DNA from: Amphimedon queenslandica
Lineage: Eukaryota > Porifera > Demospongiae > Haplosclerida > Niphatidae
Length of the DNA: 56,880 nt
Assembly: GCF_000090795.2 (NCBI RefSeq)
Contig: NW_003546532.1
Span: forward strand, 39,299 to 96,178
Direction: 5' to 3'
The stretch's first letter is position 1, and the number at the start of each line of letters is the position of its first letter. Under the pieces are notes generated by a model. That model was not told the origin of the DNA and ran no database searches. It saw only the letters and a list, made by a program, of their open reading frames with translations. Of the stretch, positions 1 to 13,500 are shown piece by piece. A program made the translations under genes and the position numbers.

Positions 1-40
1 TTGATAATATAATACATAGCATCTTCGTATAGTCACTTAC

Positions 41-3000
41 TGTAACTGGGTTATTATTAGGAACTGTGTCCCAGTCATTCACAGCTACTGGTTTCAAATA
101 AGACTTTGTAAAGACATCAGAAAGGTCATTAGTATTCTCTCCATTTAACGTATAGACACATATTGCTGATCCAGCAGGACCATTCCTATTAATAAAGTAT
201 TCATAATAGTATTAATGATAATGAGCTACAAATGTACTTACTCAGATGATGTGAAAGCACCATACATGTATTCTCCTGACACATTAGATACATGAACTGT
301 GTCCTCTATTGTTGAATAGTAAGTTGATATTATCAATGATAATGGTGACATACGTAAGCTATTGAAAGTAAATCGAACATCATTTCTTGACTTTGCCCTT
401 GACTGGCACATAATACGAGCCTTGAGATATGTGACAAAAACTTTTGTAGAAGTAGGAATAAGAATATTAGTGACACCAGTATCATTCTAGAGTATCATGA
501 AATAATTTATAATTAGTGAAAATAATGAGTAGAGCCTAAACTTACAATTAAACAATGTCCAGACATTGTATCTAAACATTGTTTAATTGGACCTGAAATT
601 TATATGAAACGGTCAGACAGGGTTTTCCATAGCATTTTGGCATGCATGCAGCTTCTTGTTGTCATATTAAGCTGTTCAAAAGTTGGGTTAAAGATCTACC
701 ACTATGTACATGTAGTACAGGATGTTTAGAAGGGGAAATCCTTATTACTTTTTTCTATATATGTTTTATGGGATGTATCATCTTTGAACTGAATCTGATA
801 AGTTTGGAACTTAGGCCAAAGTTTACTCAAAAATTATGCTGTTCAGACAAAAATGGTAGAACAGTACAAAATAGCATAATGGTCGGAAAATGTCCCATGT
901 CTAACTGTTACATGTACATGTATTTCAGGCTCTGAATTGAGTATTATATACACATGTACACATACCTTACAGACTCTACCAACTCTAGAGTATATCTAAA
1001 TTGGAGGAAGAAAAATCAAATGAAATGATGTACATGTACATGTACAGAATAACCACATTGCATTCACAGTTTCACACTACATGTACATCAGGGTTGTGCC
1101 CATGATGGTTGAGAGATTAGGACCAACCACCTCAACAAATGAACAGCATTAAAAAAGGAACAGTAACAAGGTCTCCTATTGGATTTTGGCATAGTACTCA
1201 TGTACACCTTCTTGTAAGAGATTTCTCAAGTTGCTGCCAACAACCATGTACTGTACATAAAAAATTAAAAAGAACAAGATTGAGTAGGATTCTGAAGCCA
1301 TTTTACTTCCATTTTACTTTAGGGTGAATCCTACTTAGTAACACTACTGCATTGCTAATAGTACAGGGTACATGTACAATGTACAATGTACATGTACAGT
1401 ACATTATTTTATACACATACTCTACCTGTGCTTTTGTTAAAAACTACAAGGAAAAAGTCATACATGTGCTGTACATGTACTTATAAATTTGAGCTTATTC
1501 CAATCATAATTTAATTTTCATAAATTTTAAAACTTGCTAAAGCAATAGCCTTTGGTCTTTGGCATTCAATTTTCTATTTTTATAAGTTTTTTCTGATACA
1601 TGTACATTATACTGTATGTATGTACAATGACATGTACACATCTACAGTGTACTTAATGTTGCATAGAAAATTTGAGCTCATTTGAATTAAAATTAAATTT
1701 AATATGATTTTTAATAGTTGCTCCAAAAGCCCTATGCTATTATAAAGGCTTGTCAGCTCATAAAGGATGCTATTTAACCAACTTTGCATGCTTTGTGGAA
1801 ACCCTGATCAGTAATAGTGTGTGACCATCTCTTCTTTTCCTAGGCACAACTCTGATATACAGTACATGTACATGCATACAGTTGTATGAATGCATGGACA
1901 CAAACTCCAATCATCAGATTATCACACAACATGACTATTGATTTAAAATAGCAACTCACAGGGCGCATAGAAACTTGTCCAATCTCTTCTGCTGTCTCTC
2001 TCATAAAGAAATAGTAATAATCACCAAACTCATATACATCAACAAATTCTGGTTCTAAAATAGAAAAAGGAAAATGAAGTAAACAAGTTACAAATACATG
2101 TAGAGCAGGGTCTAAAATAACTTCTTTAAGTTACAGTACCTAAACTTACATGTACAAGTACATGTACATGTAATTCAAAAGATACACACACATGTATTTA
2201 TTATTATTTTAAACTTTTAATGTTTAGTGTTTCAGTAAAACAAACAACAAAAATTCATAATTTGCATAATTATGCTTCAATCTAAGGTAATGATTTCTCT
2301 TGTTTTTTAAAGCTTACAGTTTGGTTAGTGGCTACCATTACATGTACAATGTATGTTTTGACACAGTACATGTAGTTTTTGGCTACTGTCAACCACGCAT
2401 TTAAGCACTGCATTAGTCTTATACATGTACAGTGTACATGTACACGTCAATTAAAAGAACAATGTTGAAATGTCATGCATATACATGTACATGTATATTT
2501 ACCTTGAAATGATATGTAGTAGTTAATGGTAGTAACTGATGCAGTTCCATTAAATGGAGAGTGAGACAAAGACAGTCCATAACTACTAGCTCTGACATTG
2601 AGTGATGTTCCTGATACTAAATTCCCATTGCCTACATACATGTACAGTACGTATAATAAAAAAGATGCTTTTGAACTATGTGATATCATTCTAGAGGATT
2701 GAGTCTGATGCAATGTACATGTACATATACTATGATTCGATCTGGTGTAATGAACTACAATTATAATACATTGAATGCATCTCCAGAGTCTGTCTGTACA
2801 CTTTGCTATAATAACAAATTATTTCCAAAAGGATACCAGAATAACACAAAATGCATTTGAGTTCTGAGTGCTGCTGACTATAACATTATTTACATACAAA
2901 TTGTACATGCGTACATGTAGTTTTAATTATCATCATACATGTACATGAAGTCATGACTCATGAACATGAAAAACATGACAAGAGAATGATAGATGTACAT

Positions 3001-5201
3001 GTACAAGTATACTGTACAAATCTCACAGGAATCTCTAGAATCTTCTAGTATGTGTATATGATCATGTGAATTACATGTAGTAAGAATAATGTAGAATTCT
3101 TTTGCAGTTTTGCTCCCCATTGTGTCACCTGTAAAGCTTTCATTACTACAGTACAGCAGTTGTATTAGGCAGTCATGCATTATAGTAGATCCACAGTTAT
3201 TATACATGTACATGAATAACTAACTTGATAGAGTGGATGCACTCACAAAGCTGCGACCAAAAGGACAAAAATTCCTAGCCTCATAGGATTTCAAGAGAGT
3301 CAAGTCTGTACGCTGGCGAAGATAATATAATCAAAGTAATAATTAGAAGAAACATTTCTTACATTTCTGTAAAAGCAAAGAGGCTGATAAGCATCAGAGC
3401 CGCAGGCTAATATTGTCTCATTGAGTGGTACAGTCTGGTTATTGTCCAGTGATAGGAGGGTATCTGTTGTTGGTATGTGTAATATGTGATGAAAGTTCTG
3501 ACAATTTGCCTATAATGAACAAGGTTATGAATCATGAACTATTATCACCATTATGTACCAATGATTCAAATATAGCATTACTGGTTCTGCAAGTGTGTAT
3601 CTTTGTAGCACTAGGTGTAGCATTCTGTGCCTATAATAGCAAACCAGACTAACAATACATTATTTATTATTTCACTAACATTTAATATAGTCTGTAGATC
3701 CAATGTCAAATGCAATATATTATTTCTAAAAAAATTAACACAATATTACATTAAAGATTGTATCATAAAATGGTATCTCATAAAACCATGAAGTACATGT
3801 ACATGTAGCAATAGTAACAGTACCATTGGAAGTAAAGCAAAATTATGAGACTAGATCACTAGAGGGAGTTTAGGACACTTTTATTTGGTCTACATGTACA
3901 TGTACATGTAGGTCTCCTACATGTAAGTCTCCCATTTTAGTTATTTCTATATCTACAATGCACAACAATAGCCATTACTGTCATAAACTCAACTGTTCTA
4001 AGAATACTGGCTCATTAGCAAAATTGCCAAAAACAAAGCTCCTTACATGCTTACAATGAAACTACAAGAAGTATCAATGCAATCAACTCACTTTGCAGCC
4101 AGTATAATGAGGTCACTAGCATAGTCAATTTTAAAGAGATCTACATGTATTGGAAGGATAAAAAAAGAATGGGTGAGAAAAAGACAAAATGCTGTAAAAA
4201 ATTATGGGATACAAAATTAAACATGTGTGTACATTGTAATTGTACATCATATTATGGGATTCCCTCTTACTACAAAAAATGTAGAATGTACATGTACATA
4301 TACATGTACATGTACTTGTGACAGCTAGATCTAGAGATACTTAAAACTTAAAAGTATGGACACTAAATAATATTCTGCTTTCTATGAGCTACTAAAATCC
4401 TTATCTGTGAATTAAACCTCTACAGTATCATTACATGTGGTGAAAACAATGTAAACTACACCAGACCCTTTATTTACTGTAAATAAAGGGTCTATGGCTA
4501 TTCATATCTTTCCTGTGAATGACGTTTCCGATTTGTAATGATATTCATTTGGATACCGTAAATAGAAAAATTTTCAGGCTGCCATTGTGGAGGTATTGCT
4601 GCACTGTTTCCAATGGAGCTCGATACACTTTCAGCCGTTTTGTAAGAAGAACAAACAGTTATAGCCTCAAAAGTAAAAAAATTGCAACCTTTGTCTTTCT
4701 TTTCATCAGTCTGCAACTGTTTAGAGCCACTGGAGTGACGTGGAGAAGTAGAATTGACAGTTTTTAGCCTGTCGGTCCATTGTAGCTAATAATAGTATAC
4801 CTCCACAATGGCGGCCTGAAAAATTTTCCATTTACGGTATCCCAATGAATTACAAATCGGAAACGTCATTCACAGGAAAGATATGAATACCTAGTCAGGC
4901 CGACTCAGGCGGAGCCAGAGATTACCCTTCTTTCTGCAGACAACCATGACAAAATTTACCCATTATGCTATTCCATTAATCACTATACCCATGAGGCTCT
5001 GCCTGACTATAAGCCAGCCTTAGCCCGGATAAGTTACATCTACTATAGTCCATATAGAATAAGATCATTATTTTACTGTTACCCTCATTCGTCCTCTAAC
5101 GTACTGGTTAGTTCAATTTGTGGATGGTTCCAATAAGTGTAGTCTTGTGAATAACTAGTGGTTGCTAATAGCACAGGAATTAACAGAGCACATAGCCTCA
5201 T
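41..5201 (-). CDS. Semaphorin (sema domain), 5' portion of gene
   Basis: Exons read on the minus strand: 5105..5201, 4092..4140, 3680..3725, 3559..3630, 3363..3509, 3247..3312, probably 3075..3128, 2503..2631, 1960..2054, 242..486 and 41..185. All but the junction around 3075..3128 keep phase across GT-AG introns. The start at 5201 gives a signal peptide (MRLCALLIPVLLATT). Sema-domain hallmarks appear in order: LAAKNNILHL, a Cys exon, CQNFHHIL, ILACGSDAYQPLC, NLVSGT, FVDVYEFGDYYYFFMRETAEE, YLKARIMC and GSAICVYTL. Semaphorins are secreted or membrane ligands of plexins, guiding cell adhesion and movement. The gene runs off the left edge, so the PSI domain and any membrane anchor are not visible. 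Exon 3075..3128 fits the family (NSTLFLL before NLVSGT) but leaves a one-base phase conflict with 2503..2631, so that splice is uncertain. Confidence 0.87.
900..4330. repeat. Dense TACATG / GTACATGTAC microrepeats in semaphorin introns
   Basis: The self-complementary string GTACATGTAC and longer runs of TACATG recur dozens of times in the introns of the semaphorin gene, for example near 1030, 1380, 2160, 3895 and 4290. They occur only sporadically through the IP3-receptor gene (around 10050, 17270 and 18310) and again near 26760-26820 and 29955. Each run is short and separate, so this is a dispersed simple repeat and not one array. Confidence 0.8.
4463..4493. repeat. Perfect 15-bp hairpin
   Basis: Fifteen bases (4463-4477, AGACCCTTTATTTAC) are followed after one base by their exact reverse complement (4479-4493). 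It lies in semaphorin intron 1, five bases from the fold-back element that starts at 4499. No function can be assigned. Confidence 0.85.
4499..4889. mobile_element. MITE-like fold-back element in semaphorin intron 1
   Basis: Inverted repeats of about 95 bases (4499-4596 and 4795-4889) surround about 200 bases of unique sequence. The outer ends read TATTCATATCTTTCCTGTGA in opposite orientations. The arms include ACCGTA/TACGGT, as several other inverted-repeat elements here do. No transposase is encoded, so it is non-autonomous. No clear target-site duplication was found. Confidence 0.75.
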
Positions 5202-5591
5202 GATCCACTGACACAAATTGTAGGAGTCAGTCACCACTCATCAGATGCGTAGTTACACATAATTGACTCGATGGTCACTTAATACTGCCACAGTGGTATG
5301 ACAGCGTGGAAAAGCTTGAGCAAGACTGTATCCGTGGGATTGGAACTCTTCATGGGTCAATCATGGTGATGATTGACGACGCCATTATTGTCACCAAGGC
5401 GTTGCCACGTGGGCACATGTGGTTTGATTTGTAGTAAAAGTTAAAAATTAATTAAAAAATAACCAAAATTAATAATGAAAAACACTAATTTAAGTAATTT
5501 TGAAGAAAGTAAAACTTAATTAATGTAGTTCAAACAGTATAAAACCAGCTTATAAAATGGTAGAAAAAGGGAGCATTGTTGCTCATTGTTG
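5202..5591. other. Intergenic spacer, IP3R 3' end to semaphorin 5' end
   Basis: About 390 bases separate the IP3-receptor stop codon from the semaphorin start, with both genes on the minus strand. This stretch must hold the semaphorin promoter. A GCCACGTGGGC palindrome lies near 5403. No other feature is seen. Confidence 0.6.
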
Positions 5592-7525
5592 CTACTTTTT
5601 TTTCAGAATCATAGCCTTACGTGGATAGAAAGATGTATCATCTTTTTCGATCTATGATATAACAGCACATACACATGACTAACATAATTATTCTAACCAT
5701 GTCAAAAACTTGTTTCTCAGCAGCATTGTGATCTTGAGAGCGCATAGACTTCACATGAAGAGCAAAGTAAATGTAATTATAAATATTATGGTCATTACGA
5801 TAATGCTCCTCAAACCCCTACAACACAATTGAAACTATCAGTAATAATAATGTCAAGTTCACACCTTTCCATTCTTCTCAAATTTATCACTAGCAATACC
5901 ACAAACATAACATTTCTCCTTTTGATCTTTCTCAGCTTCATCCTAAACAATTTTTATTGTTATACTTTAATGTAATAATGCATCATCAAGTAATTAATCA
6001 CCTTCTTTTGTCGCAGCTCTGAGAAAGTGTCCACTAGTATAGCAGTGATCACTTCAAGGGAAATTATTGTCACAATAACAAAGAATGACAGATCAATAAT
6101 GGATCTCCAAAAGAAGATATTAAAGTTTCCTTCATTATTGCTAGTTAATTTGACAGGTAGAGACTATAAAATGACAAATATATTTATGATGTCAGCATCA
6201 AGTTATAATTTACTTACACCAAGTCCATCAAGAAGTCCTACTCTGATAATGGTAATGTAACAATGCCATAGAGTACTGCAGTAGTGACCTTCATCAGGAT
6301 CAAAGAAATTGGACATTATAGCAAAAGAGAGGACAGCATAGATGAACAGAACTGACAATATGACAAAAGCCATCAGTAACAGTTGCCTATCTATATTAAA
6401 ATTAATTGGTAAACTTGTATACAGTTGATAATTCTTACATCTCTTTCTTAAAGCTGATGCTACATAATGAGAAACATCAAAATTAATGAACACATAAGGT
6501 AAGCAGAGACAGTACAGGTATCCAAATGTTGCAAGACTACCAATGGAAGACCACAAAAACACTATCCTGTATATGAGACCGAAGCTTAGAAAAGAAACTT
6601 CAAAGCAATCATATGATTGCTTCACTTTAAAGCGATGAAAACATTTCTCATTGTTTTTATACCTAAGTAATTATAAAAATTATCATTATACTATTATTCT
6701 TTGTGAAATAAAAATTTTGGGGAAAATAATTTTTTGCAAAAAAGCCAGTTTTGTGGTGTGGTCAGTACAGCTGTCTATATATAAAAAAGAAAGTGTCAGA
6801 CATTTAGCTTTGTATCATGCATACTGTTGAGTGATTCTAAATTATTGTTAATAATTGACACACTTTTAGCAAAACATTTACAAATTTCACAAAAATACCA
6901 CCATTGCTGTACAACCCCCAAATCAAACAGTAATACTAATTTTATCTATAAGTTTTGCACCACTATAGATTTATATGCTATTGTACAACCATTACCGTAG
7001 GGCACCTTTTTTTGAGGGCTATAAACTTCGTGGATTTAATTTTCATGAATTTATGCCGTCTGCCATCTTGTATCGTATTATTTTGATTTTTGTGGAAGTA
7101 ATTTTTATGAATTTTTTAAAATTGCGAAATCCATGAAATTTATAGCCCTCAAAAAAGGCATCCTACAGTATACTTTTGTAACTAGAACACTTTTGATCAC
7201 TAAGTTTCTTTTGATCACAAGTGTGCACTCATAGCAACTACACGTAAGCAAAAGCATTAAAAATTATTATTATGAAATTAGGGTTTGCCCACTCAATCTT
7301 TTAGTAACCTGTCCAACTTACAATCTATCTGGCAAGAATGGAATAAAGATGACAAAATTAGGAGCTCCTCTGACAAAGTATTCAACTACCATCCACAAGC
7401 TCAGTATAACATGGAAAAATCCAAAAAAATAAAGTAAAACATAATAATAAGTTGACCAACACATCCAAGGATATGGAATTAATAAAAGGCTACTGATTTC
7501 AGAGCTAGTGTTGCCGGATTTATCA
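5592..7525 (-). other. IP3R C-terminal exons (membrane, pore, zinc tail)
   Basis: Resolved exons in transcript order are 7322..7525 (membrane spans, FHVILSLWMVVEYFVRG), 6439..6662 (two spans), 6218..6390 (span, short luminal loop, pore helix), 6002..6163 (last span and FSELRQKK), 5865..5942 (CYVCG zinc motif), 5698..5817 (GFEEHYRNDHN) and 5592..5651 (tail, stop TAG). All six junctions keep frame. The pore loop reads RVGLLDGLG and continues SLPVK in the next exon. The luminal loop between the spans is much shorter than in vertebrate receptors. Confidence 0.88.
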
Positions 7526-10500
7526 CTATAAAAGAATAAAAAGTATATGTATGCACCATTGTAATAACTATCATTACCAGGCTAGTGATGGCACTTTGAA
7601 AGATCCAAGAATAAAAAGATTGAGTACAATAGTCAATAAAAACAGGATTTGATGGCGTGGTGTCCTTGAAATGTTCATAAAAACATTAATGAAGATAAAT
7701 GTGACTTACGAAAAAAAGGTTGCTATTTTCCAAATATAAAATTTTTGCAGGCGTCTCTATTATATGCAATGTTTGAAGTAACAAAATACAATAATCATAC
7801 TTTGTGCTCATCACTCTTATAAACAGACTTTGTCCATTTCATAAGGTCTTTATTTCTATCTTTTTGAGAATCTCTGCTCAATTTATCTTGCATTTCAGAC
7901 TTCTCATTGTCATTTAGGGTTCTCTGTTAATGAAAACAAAAGTTAAAAATAATGAAAACAATGCTAAACATACTTGCTCTTGAAAAGGGAAGTAGACTGA
8001 TCTTAAAATTTTATCTTTTTCTTTAGTAACGTAATTTATTTCAATTCTGTAAGTCCCTTCGTCTAGTTCATTAAATAATTTCTCATCTTCTTCATTAAAC
8101 TCTTTTAATTCAACTACAAGAATTTAAACTCTATGATAACCTTAATTGTCAGTACCAAATTTGGTAAATTCAGTATGAGTATGCTCAGCTAGACTCCTTA
8201 ATACATGATATGCTTTGTACATGCCATGTTCCAGCATTTCTTTTGATTCTCTTTCAAAATTTATCTTTTTATAAAAAAATTAATACATTTGACAGAAATA
8301 TGTCTTACTCTTTGGTGGATTCTTATAATGAAGGTAGTCACAACATTTATATTGAGGTCTTTAGATACTGCATCAATGATGAAACTGCTATCTTTACTAG
8401 TTTCTTCAATTATAATTTCTAATAAATCAATAGCTTTACACTGTACTTTGATAACACTGGTATCCTATGAAATTATTTACAGTAATATAGTTTAAAAATG
8501 CATTTACATACTGATAATGACAAAATGTCATTAATGGAATCCACAACTTGTCCATTCAGTGCCATATGCTGATTACTGAAGTTACCAGCACACATATCAA
8601 TAAGGCACTATGCAAATCAGTATTGAGTTTACATCATTATTCTTGCCACATACTTGAATTGTCTTCATGAGAGTGTCAATAACAGGATCACTTTGTTTTG
8701 CTTCCACTAATGTTTGCATCAGAGCAGCTACTCCACTAATGACATTAACACTCTAATAGTTATATAGTAATAATTATATGAAACCAAATTCTGTTTAGCT
8801 CACTGTCAACAGTTGTTCCTGTTTCTTCATTATTGCCTGTAGCTTTCTGTTCTGTCCATCACAAAGTCCTGATATTAAAGTCAATGCAATTCCAGCTCTG
8901 GTAAGAGCACCATCATCCTAAATACAGTGAGAAAGAGAAGACTCAATATCATTCTATAATTTTACAAACCAAATCAACAGCAGATTCAACAGCAGATTTT
9001 ACAGCAGATTCTTTTGTCACATCTAGAGAAATAATTGAAGATTTTGTGCACTAAAATATTCAATATAATTATCACTTGGGCTTTCCAGAAATGATGTGTC
9101 TTGGATCATTGGTAACAAATCATCACTTAATTCCTACAAATAATAATACACTGTACAACATTATACTATATTATCTTACTGCATCTGGTTGTTCTTGCTG
9201 TTCAAACACTATGTGAGTTTCACCCTGTATAACAAAGATATGAGGTATAATTACATAAAGTAAAGGATTAATTATGGAAAGGGCTGCTTGCCTGGTGATG
9301 AAATTGAGAAAGCTCTTGTTTTTTTAACTGTGTCTATAAAAAATAGGTGCAAAATATTAATTGTAAAAACAAATCTCTTTAATGCCTTAAAAAGAACTCT
9401 TACAGAAATTAATTATCAACTATTTAATTGTAGCATTAATACTTACTTCATTGGATTCTATAGTCAAGAACTCCCTATTAAAAATTACAACTTGAAGCCA
9501 TAAGTATGATATTTTTACTTTGTTTGATCATTATATTGCAGCAAAACAGATATCAGTTTGTGAATTGTGAGGAAAAAAACTGGATCTTCAGAAATGATAA
9601 CATATATAGCATCTTGAGCAGTTTTATTTTCATTATACACAAGAGCCCACAGTATACCCAGTATTGGCAATGACAGTGGAATATTGTCACGAGTGAGTTG
9701 CTTCAGAATCTATATAAAACCAGTATCATTAGAAAGTAACAAAAATTAATAAAAAGTAGTGTTTAACAAACCAGCTCTTGGTATTTTTTGTCTATAAAGT
9801 CATTTTGAACTTTTTCCGCTACTTTCCTGCAATAATTCAAAAACCATTATTATAAACACTTAAACATGCAACAAAAATGATTGAACAAACTTACTTATCC
9901 CAACATCTTTGGTCCATCAATTTCATTTTGTGATAAAATATACCAAAAATAATTTGAAAGGTTCTCATTGCAGTAAAGTGTGTAGATTCTATAGCAGCAG
10001 TACTTTGAGCTTGATAATATATTACACTAAAATATGGCAAAAAAGAAAGTACATGTACATACAACAATAACATAAAACCAAATCTTTTCACGTACTTCAA
10101 AAATTTCTCTAGCAAATCTGGAGTACTACAAAACAATGATAATAATAGACTACTGAAATAATACATACCTATCATTAGAAAAAAATTCAATTAACATTGC
10201 AAAAGAAGCACCTCTAGGCATCAGTTCTTCAGAGCATAAGAGGTCTATAATGATTTCAATCATCAAAATGAAAATGAAATAAAAATAACCTCTACATGGA
10301 ACAATGCTAGAAGGTGGCTTCAATTCGTAAATTGTTCTACATCTTTTTATGAAGTGTTTGTAATTTTTCATTAGTTTCAGCTGATCTTTCAATTCAGTTT
10401 TATATTTGATGACTTCTTCAGAGTCACTATCCTTATAATCATCAGTCACACACTATGTACATTAACATGTAGATTATGTGAATAGAGACATTGAACACAC

Positions 10501-13500
10501 TCACATGATAAATTGTTCTAACAGGTAAAGCGTTATCAATTGATTCAAGAGTGTCCCTCCAGAAATTGCATTGATCCTGAGTAGTTATCAATATCTTTTT
10601 GTATTTCACTAATAATTTCTAAATATCATTTAAACAAAATTAATAATACTGCACAGTACAATTTTACTTTTAAATTTTTGCCAAGATCAGAAAGCACCTC
10701 TTTATTTGTTACTTCTGTGCCTAGGGACTTTTTCTCAATCATGATGCTATACTCTTCCTCGGCTAATTTATCATTTTTAAGTAAAGCCAGTGCATTGCAG
10801 AATGTTTTCACTAATGGACCAAGTCCTTCAACAAAGTAGCGAAGAGTAAACATATCTTTTCTCTCTTTTTCTTCAATTTCAGTATCATCATCAATAAATT
10901 GAGGATTAAATACCTCATTCCAAGTCTGCAAATAATCAATTGTAGTATACTACTGATTGAAAGACTTGTTACACTCACTTCATAATATTCAAACACTTTC
11001 TTTATATATATTTTCATTCGAATTCCCTTTTCTTCATCTTTAAGATCAATTTTTGATATAGCCGTAGTAATATTTTCAATATGCTTCCAAAAGTCACTAA
11101 GTAATAATAAAAGATTATGCAACAGAGTAGTTTACTCACTCATATTCTGATATTTGGTGAACTGATGTGATTGAGTCAGTCTCAGTGTCAAGATAAGCTC
11201 CAACTAAAAGCCGAGCAAATGGTATCTTACGTACAATTGCAGGAATATCACTGGTAATTATACTAGAATTAATAATAATTAATAATAATGATAATTGACA
11301 ACGAAGTGCTTAACTAACCCTACTAGTTCCTTTAGTGGAAAGATATCACGAATTCTAACTTCAACTGGCTTCACACGTCCAACACAACAAGTAGCTAGTA
11401 AACTAGTCACATGAAGTAATTTCAGCAATTCGAAGTCGTCATTAGGACTCTATCAAATGCAGTATTAATGTCCACTGACCAAAGCTTACTTTTTTGAGAA
11501 CAATGATTCTTCTCGTTGACAGGGCACTTGCATCATCATCCTTCATAACAATTTCACCAAATTGATCAGCATAGTTTGCATGATATAACTTTATAATGTA
11601 TTGCTGGTGCATTTCAAAAGCTGCTTTAGTAGCTTTATAAGGCTGTATAGCATTATAAGTTGATTAAAAGCATCTATAAAAGAATAATACCTTCATTATG
11701 GCTTCCAGAACAGTTAAAAACTCCAAGCAACCTGGTCCATCTTTCGTCTGATACATGTCACCACTATTAAACGTACATGCTACAGTGTATAACTCTTCCA
11801 GATATGCTTCAGTTACTTCACAGTAATTATTAGTAAATACCTAGATACAATTATAAAATGCTATCATCAAATTAATCTTACTTCAGTCAATAATCGTGCT
11901 ACAGAAGAGACAGCAATTGTGGTTCTTTTAAAGTTTTTACAGGCGTTACGAATGTGAGTCTGAATCTAAAATGTAACATTGTATTTTATATATAAATTGC
12001 CAATTTTGCTTTTCAGTTTACACACTTCTTGATTTTTTCTACAGACTCTTTGAAGAAGAGAACATGACCACTTAAGAATTTCCCTCTGACTTTCGTCATG
12101 TTTCTTACAATACTTATTGACATAGTCCAACAAAATTTTACATAAACCTAAAGTAATCATACAAATATATGTAGTTGCAAAATTATTTATAATAAATAAT
12201 TGTACATGAACTACAATCGCAAAATAATACAATTTGCATTAAATATACCATACTTGATGAAAAGGCAATATCTTGAGTGGATTTGTTTGGTTCTGTTTCA
12301 TCTTTTTCAATCATCATTGCTATACATAAACCCTCGATAACTAGTTTCAAATCATTTTCTAAAGTAAGAAACAAAGTCATTTATAGCCATCATTAAATTG
12401 CTCAAATGTAATGATATAAATGGCATAAGATTACCTTTAGCAATTCCTTGTGACAATAAAAAGAAAGCTTTCTTGTTATCATTAAAGGTGCTATACTTGA
12501 TTATATCAGCATAAACAGTTTCTGTACTTTTAGCTGCAATATAACTCACGCCAGCTTTATTGAACATAATATGCTCCTTCTATAGCAAGTAAAGATTCGA
12601 AAATAATTATTTCATTACATAATATTGCATATACATCATAGATGCAATAAAGCAAAGTGGCAGCAGAAGATTTAAGGTCATCAAACTTGCAATTCATCAG
12701 ACGTCTTAGAATTTTTACAAGTTTCTGTTCAGTAGTCACATCAAAATATTTGTACTCATCAAATTCATACATGTTACTTAATTGTTTGCAAAATCTAATG
12801 ACAGATTTACCATCAAATTAAAATACACAAACTCAATTTAATCACTCACTGACTAGTCTGATCAGAGGTCAGCTCTGGAGCATTGTCATTTAGCAAAAAA
12901 TGCCACAAAAATTCTTGATTATTACATTCCGAAAAGAAATACAAAAATTTCTAAAAAAACACGTAAATATACTGCAATATAACAAAACCAAAAAAATACT
13001 ATTGTGAATCAGGTAATTTTATAGGGTTATAATTATAAATACCAAATTTTTGAGGTGAGAAATTTGCAAAATTTGTCTAAAACTTATTTTAGCAAAATTA
13101 AACTGTGAACCGTAATAAATTGATTATTGTTAAATTAATTTTTGCAAATCCTCAAAGAATCGCAAAATCTATGAAATCTATGACCTTCAAAAATTTTGAG
13201 CTGTAGAGTATACAGATTTGAAAATTTAAGGCTTATTGACACTGCATGCACACTTAAGGCATAGATAGTATAAAGTAATACGTTAAGACAAGAAGTGCAT
13301 TATAAACCATATTGAGCTAGGTTAACTGTGGTCAATGCCTTAGGCCATGCCAGTTTGATTCATAGTTTGTTCCTTCATAGGGGGCTGATGTGGGCAACCG
13401 GCTTTATTAATATTCATTACATTTCAATATAAATTGATGTGTAGAAATAGTCAAATAATAATAATAAAGTAATAATAATAATAATAATGATAATAATAAT

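Noticed and set aside
9891..12772. Separate small genes for the 65-140-residue minus-strand frames
   Set aside because: They are IP3R exons read through into introns. Helical RIH-type sequence and splice sites mark the true exon limits.
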